Notes: generated by a model not told the origin, from the sequence alone. 64,000 bases of DNA from Polytrichum commune (GCA_950295325.1 OX485806.1:42346001-42410000); one strand, 5' to 3'; counted from the stretch's first letter, positions 12,000-23,344 are shown. Translations and numbers: made by a program.

Positions 12000-12765
12000 A
12001 AAAATGGGGTGGTTGTTAAGAGCCACCTTTATGGAAGAATTTTTTTAAAGTCAGTGTATACATGTGTAAGAAATCACATATACAAAGCATAATGAAATTA
12101 AAAAACAATGACCGTTAATGGCAACTTTTATAGAAACGAAAAAAATGATGAATGTAAATGTTCAGATGTGAAAGATAATACACATCCAAAGTAAATTAAA
12201 ATGCAAATAAGGGTAAAAGAATGATCAAATGTCAATGTTTACATGTCAAGAAAACTATATATGCAAAAATAACATTAATGAAAAAAAAAACTAACCGTTA
12301 ACGACCACTTTTATTGAAGAATTTTTTTATATATGAAAGGAAGTGTGTATATGTGGAAAAAACCACATATGCAAAACAAAGAGAAATAAAATAAAAATGG
12401 TAGTCATTAAGAGCCGCCCTTAAGAAGAAGATAAAATTAAATAAGTGAGTGTATACATGTAGAAAAAACCACATATGCAAAACAAAATTAAATTAAAAAA
12501 GGATGGTCGTTAACGGCCACCTGTATAGAAGGGAATGTTTTTTTTTTGATAAAGGTGGGTGTTTATATGCAAAAAAATCCACATATGCAAAAAAAAATGA
12601 AATGAGAAAAATAGTGGTCGTTAATGGCCATTCTCTTGGAAGGAAAAGAAATTATTCATTTGTGTGGTTTTATTTGAAATAAATCATGCTATTAAATGGA
12701 GACTGAACACAAAAATAAGAATAAAAAAGGTGACCGTTAACGGCTACCCTTTTGGAAAAGATGGA
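12000..12765 (+). repeat. Tandem array of ~100-117-bp units with a GTTAAC core
   Basis: The core GTCGTTAACGGCCACC, or close variants, recurs at about 12011, 12111, 12293, 12399, 12503, 12613 and 12730. Most spacings are 100-117 bases; one gap of 182 suggests a degenerate unit. Between cores each unit carries a GTATACATG-like stretch and CCACATATGCAAAACAAA before an A-rich run. An isolated core (GTCGTTAACGGCTAC) lies at about 18190, just beyond the solo LTR that ends at 18105. This is a minisatellite-like array with no coding capacity. Confidence 0.8.
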
Positions 12766-13600
12766 AAAAATACAATGCACTTTGAGCGCTATAAATTTTT
12801 CAATTTTTCATATTTATTTCTAAAAGAAATTGTGTCTATACCTTATACCCTTTACATTTATCCCAAGTTGTTTCAAAAAAATTGTACATAATTTCAAATT
12901 TTCATAAATTTCCAAATTCTACTAAAAGTAAAATGGTTAAATTTCTTCCAAAGATCTTCAACTTTTGAAGATTTCAGGTCAGATTCTAAGATTTTGGGAT
13001 TTTTCAGCTCTAAAACACATAAATCATAATCATTTTTTGTGTATTTTATACCATTGGAATCATATTTATGGTGTGCACAATACAATGTACATCATATATC
13101 TTCAATTTTATTTTCATTTCATGGTTATTCTAATCCATTTCATTTGTACTTCCTACCTCCATCTCTGGCTCAAATGGTTGTTATTCCTTTTAATTTGTTT
13201 TTTCTTTGATGTCTTTGTTATCATTTTTTTTCTTCTTAATCCTTTTCATTGCATCCAAAAACAATATGTGGTTGAACTTCATGTGTAGCGGTTTCATGTT
13301 TAAAAACATCTTCCTTTATGGCTTAACATGCTATAATATTTGTGTACTTCAAATTTATTTTTGTGTCTGATAGGCCCACTCCTATCATTTGAAGAACATG
13401 TCTATTCATTTTAGCCCTTGACAATTGTTTCTTACTTGAAAACCGAAAGTTACTTCTCATCATGTTTTTAATCCTACCCTCCACTAGAGTGACCACTGCT
13501 TACAATGAACAAATGACATTCTCTTGCATTTAAACATATTCAGCTTCACTTTCCACTACATCGTCTACTCTCAACAACATGCATTTATATATATTGCTAC
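12766..13600. other. AT-rich intergenic DNA, nothing recognised
   Basis: The longest open frame (about 12965-13288) encodes a low-complexity, Phe/His/Leu-rich peptide typical of AT-rich noncoding sequence. I find no homology, splice structure or codon signal that would support a gene. Confidence 0.5.
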
Positions 13601-14064
13601 ACTTTTGTGAGCAACAATCACCCCCACCCTTGATTGCGTCCTAGTTCGGGTGGCAGGTCAATTGCCACATCCTAAAACTCACCATTCATATGTACAAATA
13701 CAATTTAATTGAACTGGGAGAAGTGGTGTGTACAACACCCTTTCAATTCATTAGAAAATGCAAACATTTACAAATGTTTGATTACATACAATGTCCATCA
13801 ACTCTAACCTCTCGAAGTCCCTCCATGCACCTCGCCCTACCTTGCCAACCCTCCACAAGAAGATAACTCAATTCTGCGACTATCTCCACCCTTCACACTT
13901 CCACTAATTACTACCACAAGCTGGTAGTCACATGTGACTTCCTCATCAATACCTATGCCACGTAACTGAATCCCCCGCTTACATTATCCAGAACCAAAGA
14001 AAAGACACCCTAGCATGCAATGATATCTCCCATTGCCTTCACCTCATCAGAGGACTTCAACAAC

Positions 14065-15036
14065 TGTCGCGCACCTCTCCATGAGGAGTGCCCAAAACAC
14101 CATGGGCACAAGGGGGACCTTGGAGTGACACCCGGGACTTGTGGCGCCGTTGGTGAGAGGGCCCAAGTGATCCTAGTGTGGGCGAGGGCCACGGGCGTTG
14201 GGAACGCCTCCCACCCACGAAGACTAGGAGGCATGAGCGTAAGGCCATAAGCTATGCGTAGCTTATGGCGTGATGATTCTAGAATGCTCAAGAGCACCTC
14301 CATCGGAGGTGTGAGCTAGGAGTTATGGCCATTTGAGTGGGGCGCTGTCCCGGGACAGCGCCCTGGTACAGCAGTGCCTGGGAGTGATTCCCGGGACTGC
14401 CAAGGTTCAAACAGGAATAACTTCGTCAATACTTGCCTGAATGGGGCAAGTGAGGAGTCCATTGGCATCTATGTGAAGCGTAGATGAAGATGGAGTGGTC
14501 GGTTGTTAGCATCAGACTTCATAAAAGGAAGTTATGATGGTCTGAAGCTGCTGGGGGCTTCTAGGCCCAGTGGCTAAGGGAAAATGTGTACTTGGCCCCA
14601 ACTCTTGGTAGAGAGACAAGAGGTTTCTTGACGGTGGGGTAGGGGCCCCGCGTAGAGTCCTAGACGCTTATATGGGTGAGGTGGTGTGGCCTCACCCACC
14701 CGAGGCCGAACGGCACCGCCTCCATGGGCATTGGCCCTATGTGAGGCCATAGTTGCCTAGTATGGTTCGGGTTGTTGTAGTGTTGCTCGGGCAATGCGAT
14801 GATCAACATGGGATTGGACTTTCATGGATGGAAATCCACATCTAGGAATGGGTTACGGATTAAGGGGTGAGTCCCGAAAGCAAAGTAGGAGGGTTGGTTC
14901 CCTCCTATGAACTATATGGTCCGGGGTAGGAAGAGCTAACCATTAGCATGGCGGAATGCGAATGGTTAGTGCTCGTAACCTTTGCTAGAATTGAAAATTG
15001 GCAAGATTTTTAAGGGGACTAGCAAGGGTTGCGACA
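14065..15036 (-). mobile_element. Family B solo LTR, copy 1 (inverted)
   Basis: A 972-base block with termini TGTCGC and GCGACA, flanked by ACAAC (14060-14064) and ACAAT (15037-15041), a one-transition target duplication. It is the inverted counterpart of 16188-17076. Both include GCACTCCTCATGGAG near one end and CTTGCTAG near the other, a TATA-like CATATAAG region, and a conserved CTCTCTACCAAGAGTTGG stretch. No polymerase or gag sequence adjoins it, so it is a solo LTR. Confidence 0.85.
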
Positions 15037-16187
15037 ACAATGCATCCTAACCCTGCATCAACCACTTGAACCCAACACAAAGCTCCACGACCTTAGAGGC
15101 CAAGACCTTCTTGCCTTGCAGATGCACCTTCCCAGAGGACCAACTAGAGAGAGAGTGTGCGAAGTGGGGGATTTCACCGGATTTCGGGTTTCCTTCACAC
15201 CCTAGGCAAGTATGCCACCAAATTCAAAACTGCAACTGATGAAACGTCAAGGCACTACAATCTTCGGAACTACCGTCGTTGCCTAAGTCATCTCTGTGTG
15301 GTCTCACTACATTCTTACTAATGGTGGGCTCCCTCCTCTTCTGTCGCGACGAGCATCCCCCACCATCTCTTGGAGCCTTCCAATGGAGAAAGAACCCCAA
15401 TTTGCTCCCTCCACCCTTCACATGTCCACAAGTCGTCAAGAACAAAACGAGCTAGAATGTAGAATTAAGCTCAATGGAGTTACGACACCATACCCTAGCC
15501 CATCTCCACAACTAACCATCCATGCACAGCAATCTCCAAGGGCCTCTCCTGCCCTCCATAAGATGATTCCTCCTGCCGCCATGTCCCTCATTCCACCCTT
15601 ACCTTTTTGTCATTAGCACTGGCCTAATTTGGACTCATGCTAGAATCATGTGATGAGCAGCTTCAAATTGCCTCCCCATTTTCTCTCTCCAATGGTACGA
15701 TACCTATAGCGGAATTCAATAGGCATGATGTAAAAGAAAACATGAATTCACTGAAATAAAGGTTGACAGGTGCATAAAATTCCCAAAAGAGCAACTAAGT
15801 GTGCCCTGATGTAAGTGGCCCTTCCTCGTGGTTACGGTGATGCTCCTCCCGACCGCTTGCTAGCTACCTCCGCCCACATCGCCCCACATATGATCCCTCA
15901 AGTTCTTGCATGTTTCGATGACGAGGTGCCAGGGTGAGCGAGTTGAGGTCTCATCACTCCTCGTTCTCCACTCTAAAGCGCATGTGTTCAAGCGAGCTTC
16001 CGCCAATCACCATGATGGTGCGAGTCCAGTGCGCATGGCTCAGAACCCCCCTTTTTTTGGCAACCACGCCACTGGCTGCCCTCCCTTGCTGGAAACCTCG
16101 GCGGCTTTGGGTTTGGATCATCTCATGCTTCGCCATTCTAAGATCGACTCTAAGGTTTTTCTTCACGATAAGTCACCCCTCCCCGCC

Positions 16188-17076
16188 TGTCGCAACCCTT
16201 GCTAGCCCCCCTTGACAATCTTGCCAATTTTCAATTCTAGCAAAGGTTACGAGCGCTAACCATTCGCATTCCGCCATGCTAATGGTTAGCTCCTCCTACC
16301 CCGGACCATATAGCTCATAGGAGGGAACCAACCCTCCTACTTTGCTTTCGGGACTCACCCCTTAATCGGTAACCCATTTCCCCAATGTGGACTTCCATCC
16401 ATGGAAGTCCAATCCATGGAGGCCTTGCCGTTCGGCCTCGGGTGGGTGAGGCCACACCACCTCACCCATATAAGCCTCTAGGACTCTACGCGGGGCCCCT
16501 ACCCCACCGTCAACCAACCTCTTGTCTCTCTACCAAGAGTTGGGCCAAGTGGACATTTTCCCTTAGCCGCTGGGCCTAGAAGCCCCCAGCAGCTTCAGAC
16601 CATCATAACTTCCTTGTATGATGTCTGATTCCAGCAACCAACCACTCCATCTTCATCTACGCTTCACGTAGATGCCGATGGACTCCTCACTTGCCCCATT
16701 CGGGCAAGTGGTGAGGAAGTTATGCCTGTTTGAACCTTGGCAGTCCCGGGAATCACTCCCAGGCACTGCTGTAGCAGGGCGCTGTCCCGGGACAGGCGCC
16801 CCACTCAAATGGCCATAACTCCTAGCTCACACCTCGGATTGAGGTGTTCTTGAGCATTCTAGAATCACCACGCTATGAGCTACGCATAGCTCATGGCCTT
16901 ACCCTTGTGCCTCCTACTCTTCGTGCATGGGAGGCGTTCCCAACGCCCGGGGACCTCATCCACACTAGGATCACTTGGGCCCTCTCACCAACGGCGCCAC
17001 AAGTCCCGGGTGTCACTCCGGGGTCCCCCTTGTGCCCATGGTGTTTCGGGCACTCCTCATGGAGAGGTGCGCGACA
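16188..17076 (+). mobile_element. Family B solo LTR, copy 2, perfect TSD CCGCC
   Basis: An 889-base block with termini TGTCGC and GCGACA and perfect 5-bp direct repeats CCGCC (16183-16187 and 17077-17081). This copy defines family B. A TATA-like TATAAG (16469-16474) lies about 280 bases from the left end and gives the transcriptional orientation as +. The internal palindromic stretch CTGTCCCGGGACAG lies near 16783. Its perfect duplication suggests it is the youngest of the family B copies here. Open frames at 16385-17220 on both strands are incidental. Confidence 0.9.
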
Positions 17077-18279
17077 CCGCCCTGTTACGTCGTTTTTAGT
17101 GCGCTCACTGTCCCGCCACTTGTGCTGCCGAAGTTCACACCCTGTGATGAGGAGCACGGGAGAACTTGCCGTTATCCTCAGGTGCCTTCCATTGTCTGGC
17201 CCTCTTCGAGAGTGTTCCATCTAGATGTGCAACTCTCATCTAAGCATTCGGCCCCTCCTAGGCTCCAGAGTGGCCAACGTTGAGAACTTGCTATATTTCA
17301 TTCCTTCCTATCTAAATTTGGGTGCTAACTCACTGCTACTCCAACTGCAAGACAAACTCATGGTTGGGCGTCTCGTTCCATGCCAAGTGCATCAGACGCC
17401 CCAGCTCACGCGTAAGGAAATGATCGAATCTCCCATTGGCAGGACCCCCCAGTCAGATCCACGAGTCATCATTCCCTGTCATCCGCCCAGATTCACACCA
17501 GCGCCCAGGCCCCCTTCCAATCCAGCGTTCATCATGCCCTTTCCCTTTCAACTGTCACCTTCTCACCCCGAGCTCTGCTTCTCAAGCTTCCTGGCCACGG
17601 AGAAAATAAAACCAGCCAGCCATGCAATAGACGTGTACTCACTATGGAGGCGGTGTTTCCGCCCCTCTTCCCCCTCTCTCTCGGTGCCTCATGCATCCCT
17701 CTTGAGCACAAAATCTTCTTCCTTCCGACAAGGTTTCCGCTTGGCTCCTCTACATTCTCTCTCCCTCTCTGGCATTATTTCCCAATGAGGCAGGGTTTCG
17801 CCTCCTCCCACTCTCTCTCACTCCTACCTCTCGAGACTCCTCCAACTTTTTACTTTTTTTCTCGCGTTGCCCGGCATTTTTCGGGCCGCCTGGAAGAAAA
17901 AAAACGGGTTGGCCTTCTTCCTTGGCCTTTCCCCTTCCAATACTCCACTTCCCCACACATATTAATTATACTTAGCTTTCTTTCTTTTAGTTTAATTTAT
18001 TTTACCTCTCCCTAAGGGTAAGGTTGACCTTATTAAAATTGTTTTCCACTTCTTACCTTCATATTTGAAGTTGGCAACCATGTGGGACTGACTTTAGGGC
18101 TCACAACTTCCATTTGTGAACTTTTATATTATATGATGTTCTTCATCACTAACCCACCTCATTACATGATTAATAATTGTAAAAGTGTAGTCGTTAACGG
18201 CTACACTTAGTTTATTTAATATTCTTAAGTTATATGCATGTATACATGCACATATTGGGTCAACATGCATCATAAATTG

Positions 18280-18518
18280 TTAGTGCCATTTGTAATAGTG
18301 TCATATTTAATATTGCCAACTGTTATAGTGCAAATTCTAGTAGTGCAAATACTAATGGTGTCAGTGGTAATAGTGCCAGTTGTAATAGTGTCAGTTGTGA
18401 TAATGCCAATTCTAAATAAAACCAATTCGATTATTACTAGTTGTAATAATGCTATTTGTCAATTATAATAATACCCATTCTAATATTGCCATTTGTAGTA
18501 TTGTCAGTTGAAATAATG
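18280..18518 (+). repeat. Degenerate 15-18-bp minisatellite (TTGTAATAGTGCCAG-like)
   Basis: Repeats of the theme GTTGTAATAGTGCCA/GTGTCA run for about 240 bases with frequent substitutions. The array is interrupted by the MITE at 18519-18915 and one more unit (ATAATGCTACTTATAATAG) follows it. The minisatellite therefore predates that insertion. Confidence 0.7.
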
Positions 18519-18915
18519 CCCGGGGGGTGCACTTCATTGTCAAGTTGAACACCACATGCGATAAAACAAAATCTACTTTTTACATAAAACATCACCAAAA
18601 TGGTTCAAAAGTTTATGATTTTTTTTCATGAGTAGGTATACATAGTATCTATTACATAGTAAAAATTGGTAACCAAATTTGATGATTCGTTTTTTTTATA
18701 AAACATACCGTTTCTAACTAGAATGACGCAACATTGAACTAAACAAATTACTAAAAAAATGAAGATGAATAAAAATATAAAAAATATATTATCAATGGTT
18801 ATGTGTATGTAGAAAAAATATCATAATTTTAAAAATTATCTATGGCATGTAATATAGGGTAGCAAACTTTTATCGCACGTGGCTATGAAATGTAAGGGGA
18901 TGTGATCGCCCCGTG
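18519..18915 (+). mobile_element. MITE, 397 bp, 8-bp TSD AAATAATG
   Basis: The left end reads CCCGGGGGGTGCAC and the right end GTGATCGCCCCGTG, imperfect terminal inverted repeats. Perfect 8-bp direct repeats AAATAATG flank it (18511-18518 and 18916-18923). It is present in inverted orientation at 45613-46012 with about the same length and visibly high identity throughout. Both copies share CACGTGCGATAAA-like and ATGCCATAGATAATTTT stretches near one end. No coding frame. An 8-bp duplication is typical of hAT-type elements (P-type elements also use 8), so hAT-like is an inference. Confidence 0.85.
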
Positions 18916-19649
18916 AAATAATGCTACTTATAATAGTTTTTAGTGCCAATTGTAAATCTTGCATAAATTAATAACTTTTATAATATACAAATTATGTCAC
19001 ACCCTTTGTTTGGCTCACTACTTGCAAATGAAAGGTTGTGTACTATGTTTATTACAATCATTATATTTTGTTAATATATTTTTATGTTGTATAACTTCTA
19101 TTTTCATATGACATTATAATATTTTCTTCTATACCAAATATTGTATAATATTTAATATCCTACCAAAAAAATTGGTTCAACCCCTCTAATTTCTCATTCT
19201 TTATATTCACAACATTTCCATTTGCCAATACTATGATTTGCTTCTTCTCATGTCTTTGTGTTCTTGTGGCTTGTCCATTGTTTTTTTATTATCTATTTTA
19301 AACTTTCCATATGGCTATTATTGTTGCAAAAGGTCATGAGGTCCCATTTACTTTATCATTGGGTGCCAAATGCTTTGTATATGTGCATGCCCATGTCTTT
19401 CATGTTCGTTTTGGATTATCCCATCCTTCTATTGTCGTAGAGGAAGAAGTGGCAAGTCACTCTGGTGTTCTCAAAGAATCTATCTTCTAATCAAGATACA
19501 ACAATCACGAAGGTTTCTACTGGATTTTTCATGCATGATGCTGTAGAGTTTATGATATCTCGTTAGGGCTCTTCGCAACTTCGATCGATATACTAACTTC
19601 CATTTCTCATACATCTAGTGTTAAATACCCATTATTATGTCTAGTATGA

Positions 19650-20545
19650 TTGAAGTTTTTATCAAGTGCCCGTTCCGATATTATTATTCTCATCAATCTC
19701 CAAGGTATTAAACATGAGTCCCTAGAACTTCTAATAGAGTTATCATCTAGTGATTATGAAGGTATCCAAACTATGATGGAAACAAATTGTGATACATCGG
19801 AATGGCACATAGCAAGAATCTTACACAAATCAAAGAAACGATGTCACGCCATTCAAAAACACACACAAACCAAATGCAAGTTGTTGGTTGTTAGGCATGG
19901 GAAACCCAATGTTGCCCCTACTTACAAAGGGCAGAAGCGTGAGTATAAGGGCACAACAATTGAAATTGAGGAGTTTTGGTTTTGTCTACACCAAATTGCA
20001 CGTTGCGTTATGGGACATAAGCGTTCTCATGTTCTTACACCACCCGAAATCTTGTCTAGGGTATTTCAGCATGTTTTGTGGACTCATCCTCGACCAACAC
20101 ATGCTAGAAAAATCCCTTCTCTTTGGAATGGCAAACAAGTTCATTGAAGTTGTAAGGCACCCACTGAAAATCACCGCAATCAGTGGGAGGGTGCAAGAAA
20201 TATAACTAGAATTATTACCGGGGTGAACCTCATTCCTTACCTTGGACTTGGTGTTATTATCACGCTTTCGTCCAAGACTATTATTAATGATAAAGTTTAT
20301 AACATCACATTGTATAATTTTCCATCTTGTACTTGACCTGTTATGAAAGAATGAACGGCACATCCATTGGAAAACGTGGCATGTACATAAATTGCAAACA
20401 CTTCTATTACATCTTTTGTTACTTATGAAAATTGGATTAGAAGAAATACACATCATCCACGCTCCTACCCACAGTTGGGACGAAGTTAAGCAAGTGTTTC
20501 TTGCTGCTGGAATCATCAAGACATGTGAGTGTGCAAGTTTTTTGA
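19650..20545 (+). pseudogene. Broken gene with C-terminal SWIM-type zinc finger
   Basis: Bases 20290-20545 read in three successive frames as VYNITLYNFPSCT, then CYERMNGTSIGKRG, GMYINCKHFYYIFCYL, and EEIHIIHAPTHSWDEVKQVF. The C-x-C ... C-x-H layout, GKRG..INCKHFYYIF and the following HAPT..W.EV stretch are characteristic of plant SWIM zinc-finger proteins, some of them transposon-derived. Two frame changes within about 150 bases show it is not functional. Upstream, 19650-20147 is open for 165 codons (RILHKSKKRCHAIQKHTQ region). It may be the N-terminal part of the same gene, but I do not recognise it. There are no neighbours of related function, and no intron signals that would explain the frame changes. 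Confidence 0.55.
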
Positions 20546-21145
20546 TAGATATTAGATTGCTATCAAGTAGATATATCATACCAATATATTATATTCAAGT
20601 ACCTAAATTCCAATAGCCAAATTTTATATTTATAGTCCAATATGTATCCCTTGCTAAAATATAATAATATTTAATTAATGTATACAATGTTCCACATTCT
20701 ATGGTGTTTTCATCATGTTTTTTCCTTTTCATCCTCAAAATTGCCTTTAAATTAGTTATACTCTGATTTGGTCAACCCACTTTGGGATGGCCTCCCTAAA
20801 CATGATATAAATTTTAAAACGTGCAATAGCATCACCTTGCGAGGTCTATTTAATCTAAAATCCACGGTCATGGGTCATGTGGTAATATGTGTTTTAAATA
20901 ATTATAATAATATTAAATTGAAAAACATCAATATTTGATTTGTTGACCAAATGTTTTTAGAAATTACATCATTTTGAAAATTTTGAGATTTTGGGCTCAC
21001 ACAATCCTTGCTCACCGCTCTTAGGCTCACGCTCGCATGCTCACTTCCTAGCGTCGTTGGCATGGTAAGGTGGGCTTCTTTGAGTATGATTCAAGGGCCA
21101 AAAATGACTAAAAATAGAGAATGATGGCTATAAATTTTTTTGTTG

Positions 21146-21234
21146 CGTTTTCAAACTTCCCATGGCAAGTGTCATGAAATGTTACCCATCCAAACCATGC
21201 CATGCTAAGCCAAGCCAAATGTAAGGCAATGGAC
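21146..21234 (+). repeat. Dispersed ~85-bp repeat, copy
   Basis: Reads TTTTCAAACTTCCCATGGCA, then GTGTCATGAAATGTTACCCA and TCCAAACCATGCCATGC. This matches the pattern of the copies at 11285, 11453, 22311 and 22464. It lies about 40 bases left of the transposon at 21273. Confidence 0.6.
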
Positions 21235-21272
21235 CAATGTAACTAAGTCTAAGGTGCCAAACAAACTTTATT

Positions 21273-21989
21273 CTCGGGGGGTGCACTGTACTAAACATGT
21301 ACGAATATACGTGAGTGCACAGGAGGGGTGTTGATTTGGACCTTGCCGTATTAAGTATACATATGGTATACATGTTATAATTTATAGTTACGTACATATA
21401 TGGAAGGCCTTTAAAAAATATACAATAATTGTACTTGTATGGTACTGTTACTATACTACATATCATAAGTTTTCATATTGGATGCGGAGGAAGTTTTGTA
21501 ATCGTTGGGTGGAGTATAGGGATCCAATTGACTTGATGGACCGTCCATCAAACGTGGAGATTGGTTTATGTTGGTATCAAAAAGGGGCTAACAACAAGTG
21601 GACATATGATCTTACTAATCATTTGATGGTAGACTTAGAGACAATAATTGCATTGGCTATAATGACATGTATTGGTGAATCAAATGTTTATGAGTTACAT
21701 CCGGGAGATGAAAAAGTTTTCAACGACTTTGCTGATGAAAGCTAGGATATTTTGTTATACATATTATAGGGGTTGATTATTGTTCAAAAGTATATTTGTA
21801 TACTTATGTTAATGACTATATATGAATGAATGTTTTTTTGTGTATACATATTGTCACTTGTATATTTATTGTGTGCTATTGTATGTGTATTACTTCATTT
21901 CACAAAAAATAACTTGTATATAGGGGGTTTTTAGAGTATGTAGTGAACGCACGTGATTCTAGGTTTTAATGAAAGGTGCACCCCCCGAG
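21273..21989 (+). mobile_element. Transposon with perfect 14-bp TIRs and 8-bp TSD ACTTTATT
   Basis: The left end CTCGGGGGGTGCAC is the exact reverse complement of the right end GTGCACCCCCCGAG. Direct repeats ACTTTATT (21265-21272 and 21990-21997) are perfect, so this 717-base element inserted relatively recently. Its TIR is that of the 400-bp MITEs at 18519 and 45613, but the interior is different and holds an 87-codon open frame. It is probably a separate non-autonomous or internally deleted member of the same superfamily. Confidence 0.88.
21482..21745 (+). CDS. Small open frame inside the 717-bp transposon, unrecognised
   Basis: An uninterrupted 87-codon frame from ATG to TAG within the element with perfect TIRs. 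The composition is protein-like (balanced charged residues; motifs such as DPIDLMDRPSNVEIG and ELHPGDEKVFNDF), unlike the surrounding AT-rich noncoding DNA. I recognise no domain. It could be a leftover 3' piece of a transposase or a captured host fragment. No splice sites, promoter or catalytic residues can be assigned, and expression is unproven. Confidence 0.3.
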   Translation: MRRKFCNRWVEYRDPIDLMDRPSNVEIGLCWYQKGANNKWTYDLTNHLMVDLETIIALAIMTCIGESNVYELHPGDEKVFNDFADES

Positions 21990-22310
21990 ACTTTATTCTT
22001 AGATAAATTGATGATTGGTTGAAAGTTGTTGTGTTGTAATATGTTAAGAAAAATGAAATCTTCTTCGTTTATATTTTTCCCCATACCTAATCTTAAGAGT
22101 GGGAATTTACTTAGGTTTTATATAGCTTTACATGATTTTCTAGTTATCTAAAATTAATTTGGTTTCATCCACATTATTTATCTAAATTCCACATTCATCT
22201 ACATATATTCATTCAAGGACAAACTTATAGGCAAAAAATAAAAAAGCAAACCAAGAGCTTTGCTCTAGGGCATAGCCAATAAAAATAACATAGGTTTTAT
22301 AATGATTTTT

Positions 22311-22919
22311 TGTGTTTTCACCCTTCTCCATGGTAGATGTTATGAATATTTACCCATCTAAGCCTTGCCAAGATAAGTGAAGGGCAAGATAATATGTGTT
22401 TCATTGACTCCATTCTAGATATAAATTGACTAAAATTATAAATAAAGAGCTTTAGAATATTTCTTTGTGTATTTACCCTCCCCGTGATAGATGTCATGAA
22501 ATTTTACCCATCTAGACCCTGTCCAAAAGGGCAAGCGAGGGGCATAGCACCAATGTGACTACCAATAAAAACCCATCAACTATAGAACATTTCACTTTGT
22601 TTTCACCTTCCTTCACGATGGAGAGAGGGAATCATCGTATACAAGGGAACCTCTCATCCATCCAACATAAAAACTTGACCCCGCAAAGGTTTGTTGTTGA
22701 TTCATGTCAAATGACTTTGTGTAGACTAATTTGGGTTTTTGAAATTGATTATGTGTCAAATCAACCATAAATAATAACATATGAGATACATACTATTTGA
22801 GGGTTTTATGTTGGATGAATGAGATATATGCTCATATACGAGAATTCCCTCTCTCTTCCCATGATAGGTGTCACCCAAACTTTGTCCATCCAAAGCCTTG
22901 TCAAAGTAAAGGCATGGTT
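22311..22919 (+). repeat. Cluster of the dispersed ~85-bp repeat (22311-22392, 22464-22550, 22845-22919)
   Basis: Three good copies carry the pattern CATGGTAGATGTTATGAA, ACCCATCTAAGCCTTGCCAA and a GAAGGGCA-like end. A weaker fourth copy (TTTTCACCTTCCTTCACGATGG) is at about 22590. They lie in the same orientation with spacings of about 130-255 bases in noncoding DNA. There may be a tandem origin followed by decay. Confidence 0.6.
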
Positions 22920-23344
22920 TAGAAACCACCCGACATGTGGCAGGGCATAGGAAGGATGAAGGTGGGTGGTCAAAGACATATAGTAGAGAGGAGAGAGAAG
23001 AGTTGGGCACATGGCTTGGGCTTTCAGAACCTAGGCGGCCCTAGAAGGATATGGGTTGAAATAATAAAAGTAAAAAACTTGAACGAAACAATTTATTTTG
23101 ATAAAATAACTAATTACCGTCATGTAAAACATCCATGCAATGTGTTTATTATGTTACATAACATGTAGTATGGGTTTTTATTACATTTTGCAGCATGTGT
23201 GGTGACTTTGCCTTGGCTAAAGCAACTTTCTTGTTGTGTTGTTCATGTGCTCGTTTGGCTGCCCTGCCTTCCTATGGCTAAATACAGCTGTGGGGCAGCA
23301 AAGCTGGGCCATGTGCCCAGCCCTATAGGGGAAGTCAGGGTGAG

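Larger units (their letters stand above)
13606..18105 (+). mobile_element. Family A solo LTR with two nested solo LTRs
   Basis: Begins TGTGAGCAACAATCACC and ends GGGCTCACA, the same termini as the copy at 6542-8776. It is flanked by ACTTT (13601-13605) and ACTTC (18106-18110), a 5-bp target duplication differing by one transition. Removing the two nested LTRs (14065-15036 and 16188-17076, each with its own duplication) leaves about 2.63 kb. The first 190 bases and the last 450 bases align with the other copy, including CTCGCGTTGCC then CGGGCCGCC near 17860. The middle is much diverged. It is noncoding; open frames at 15296-16215 and 17225-18015 lie in CT-rich LTR sequence and are not genes. 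Confidence 0.74.

Noticed and set aside
12965-13288. 107-codon frame rich in Phe, His and Leu
   Set aside because: Composition typical of AT-rich noncoding DNA; no motif, no neighbours.
16844-17283. Overlapping 100-126-codon frames on both strands
   Set aside because: Inside a solo LTR; the equivalent stretch in the other copies is not open in the same way and shows no domain.
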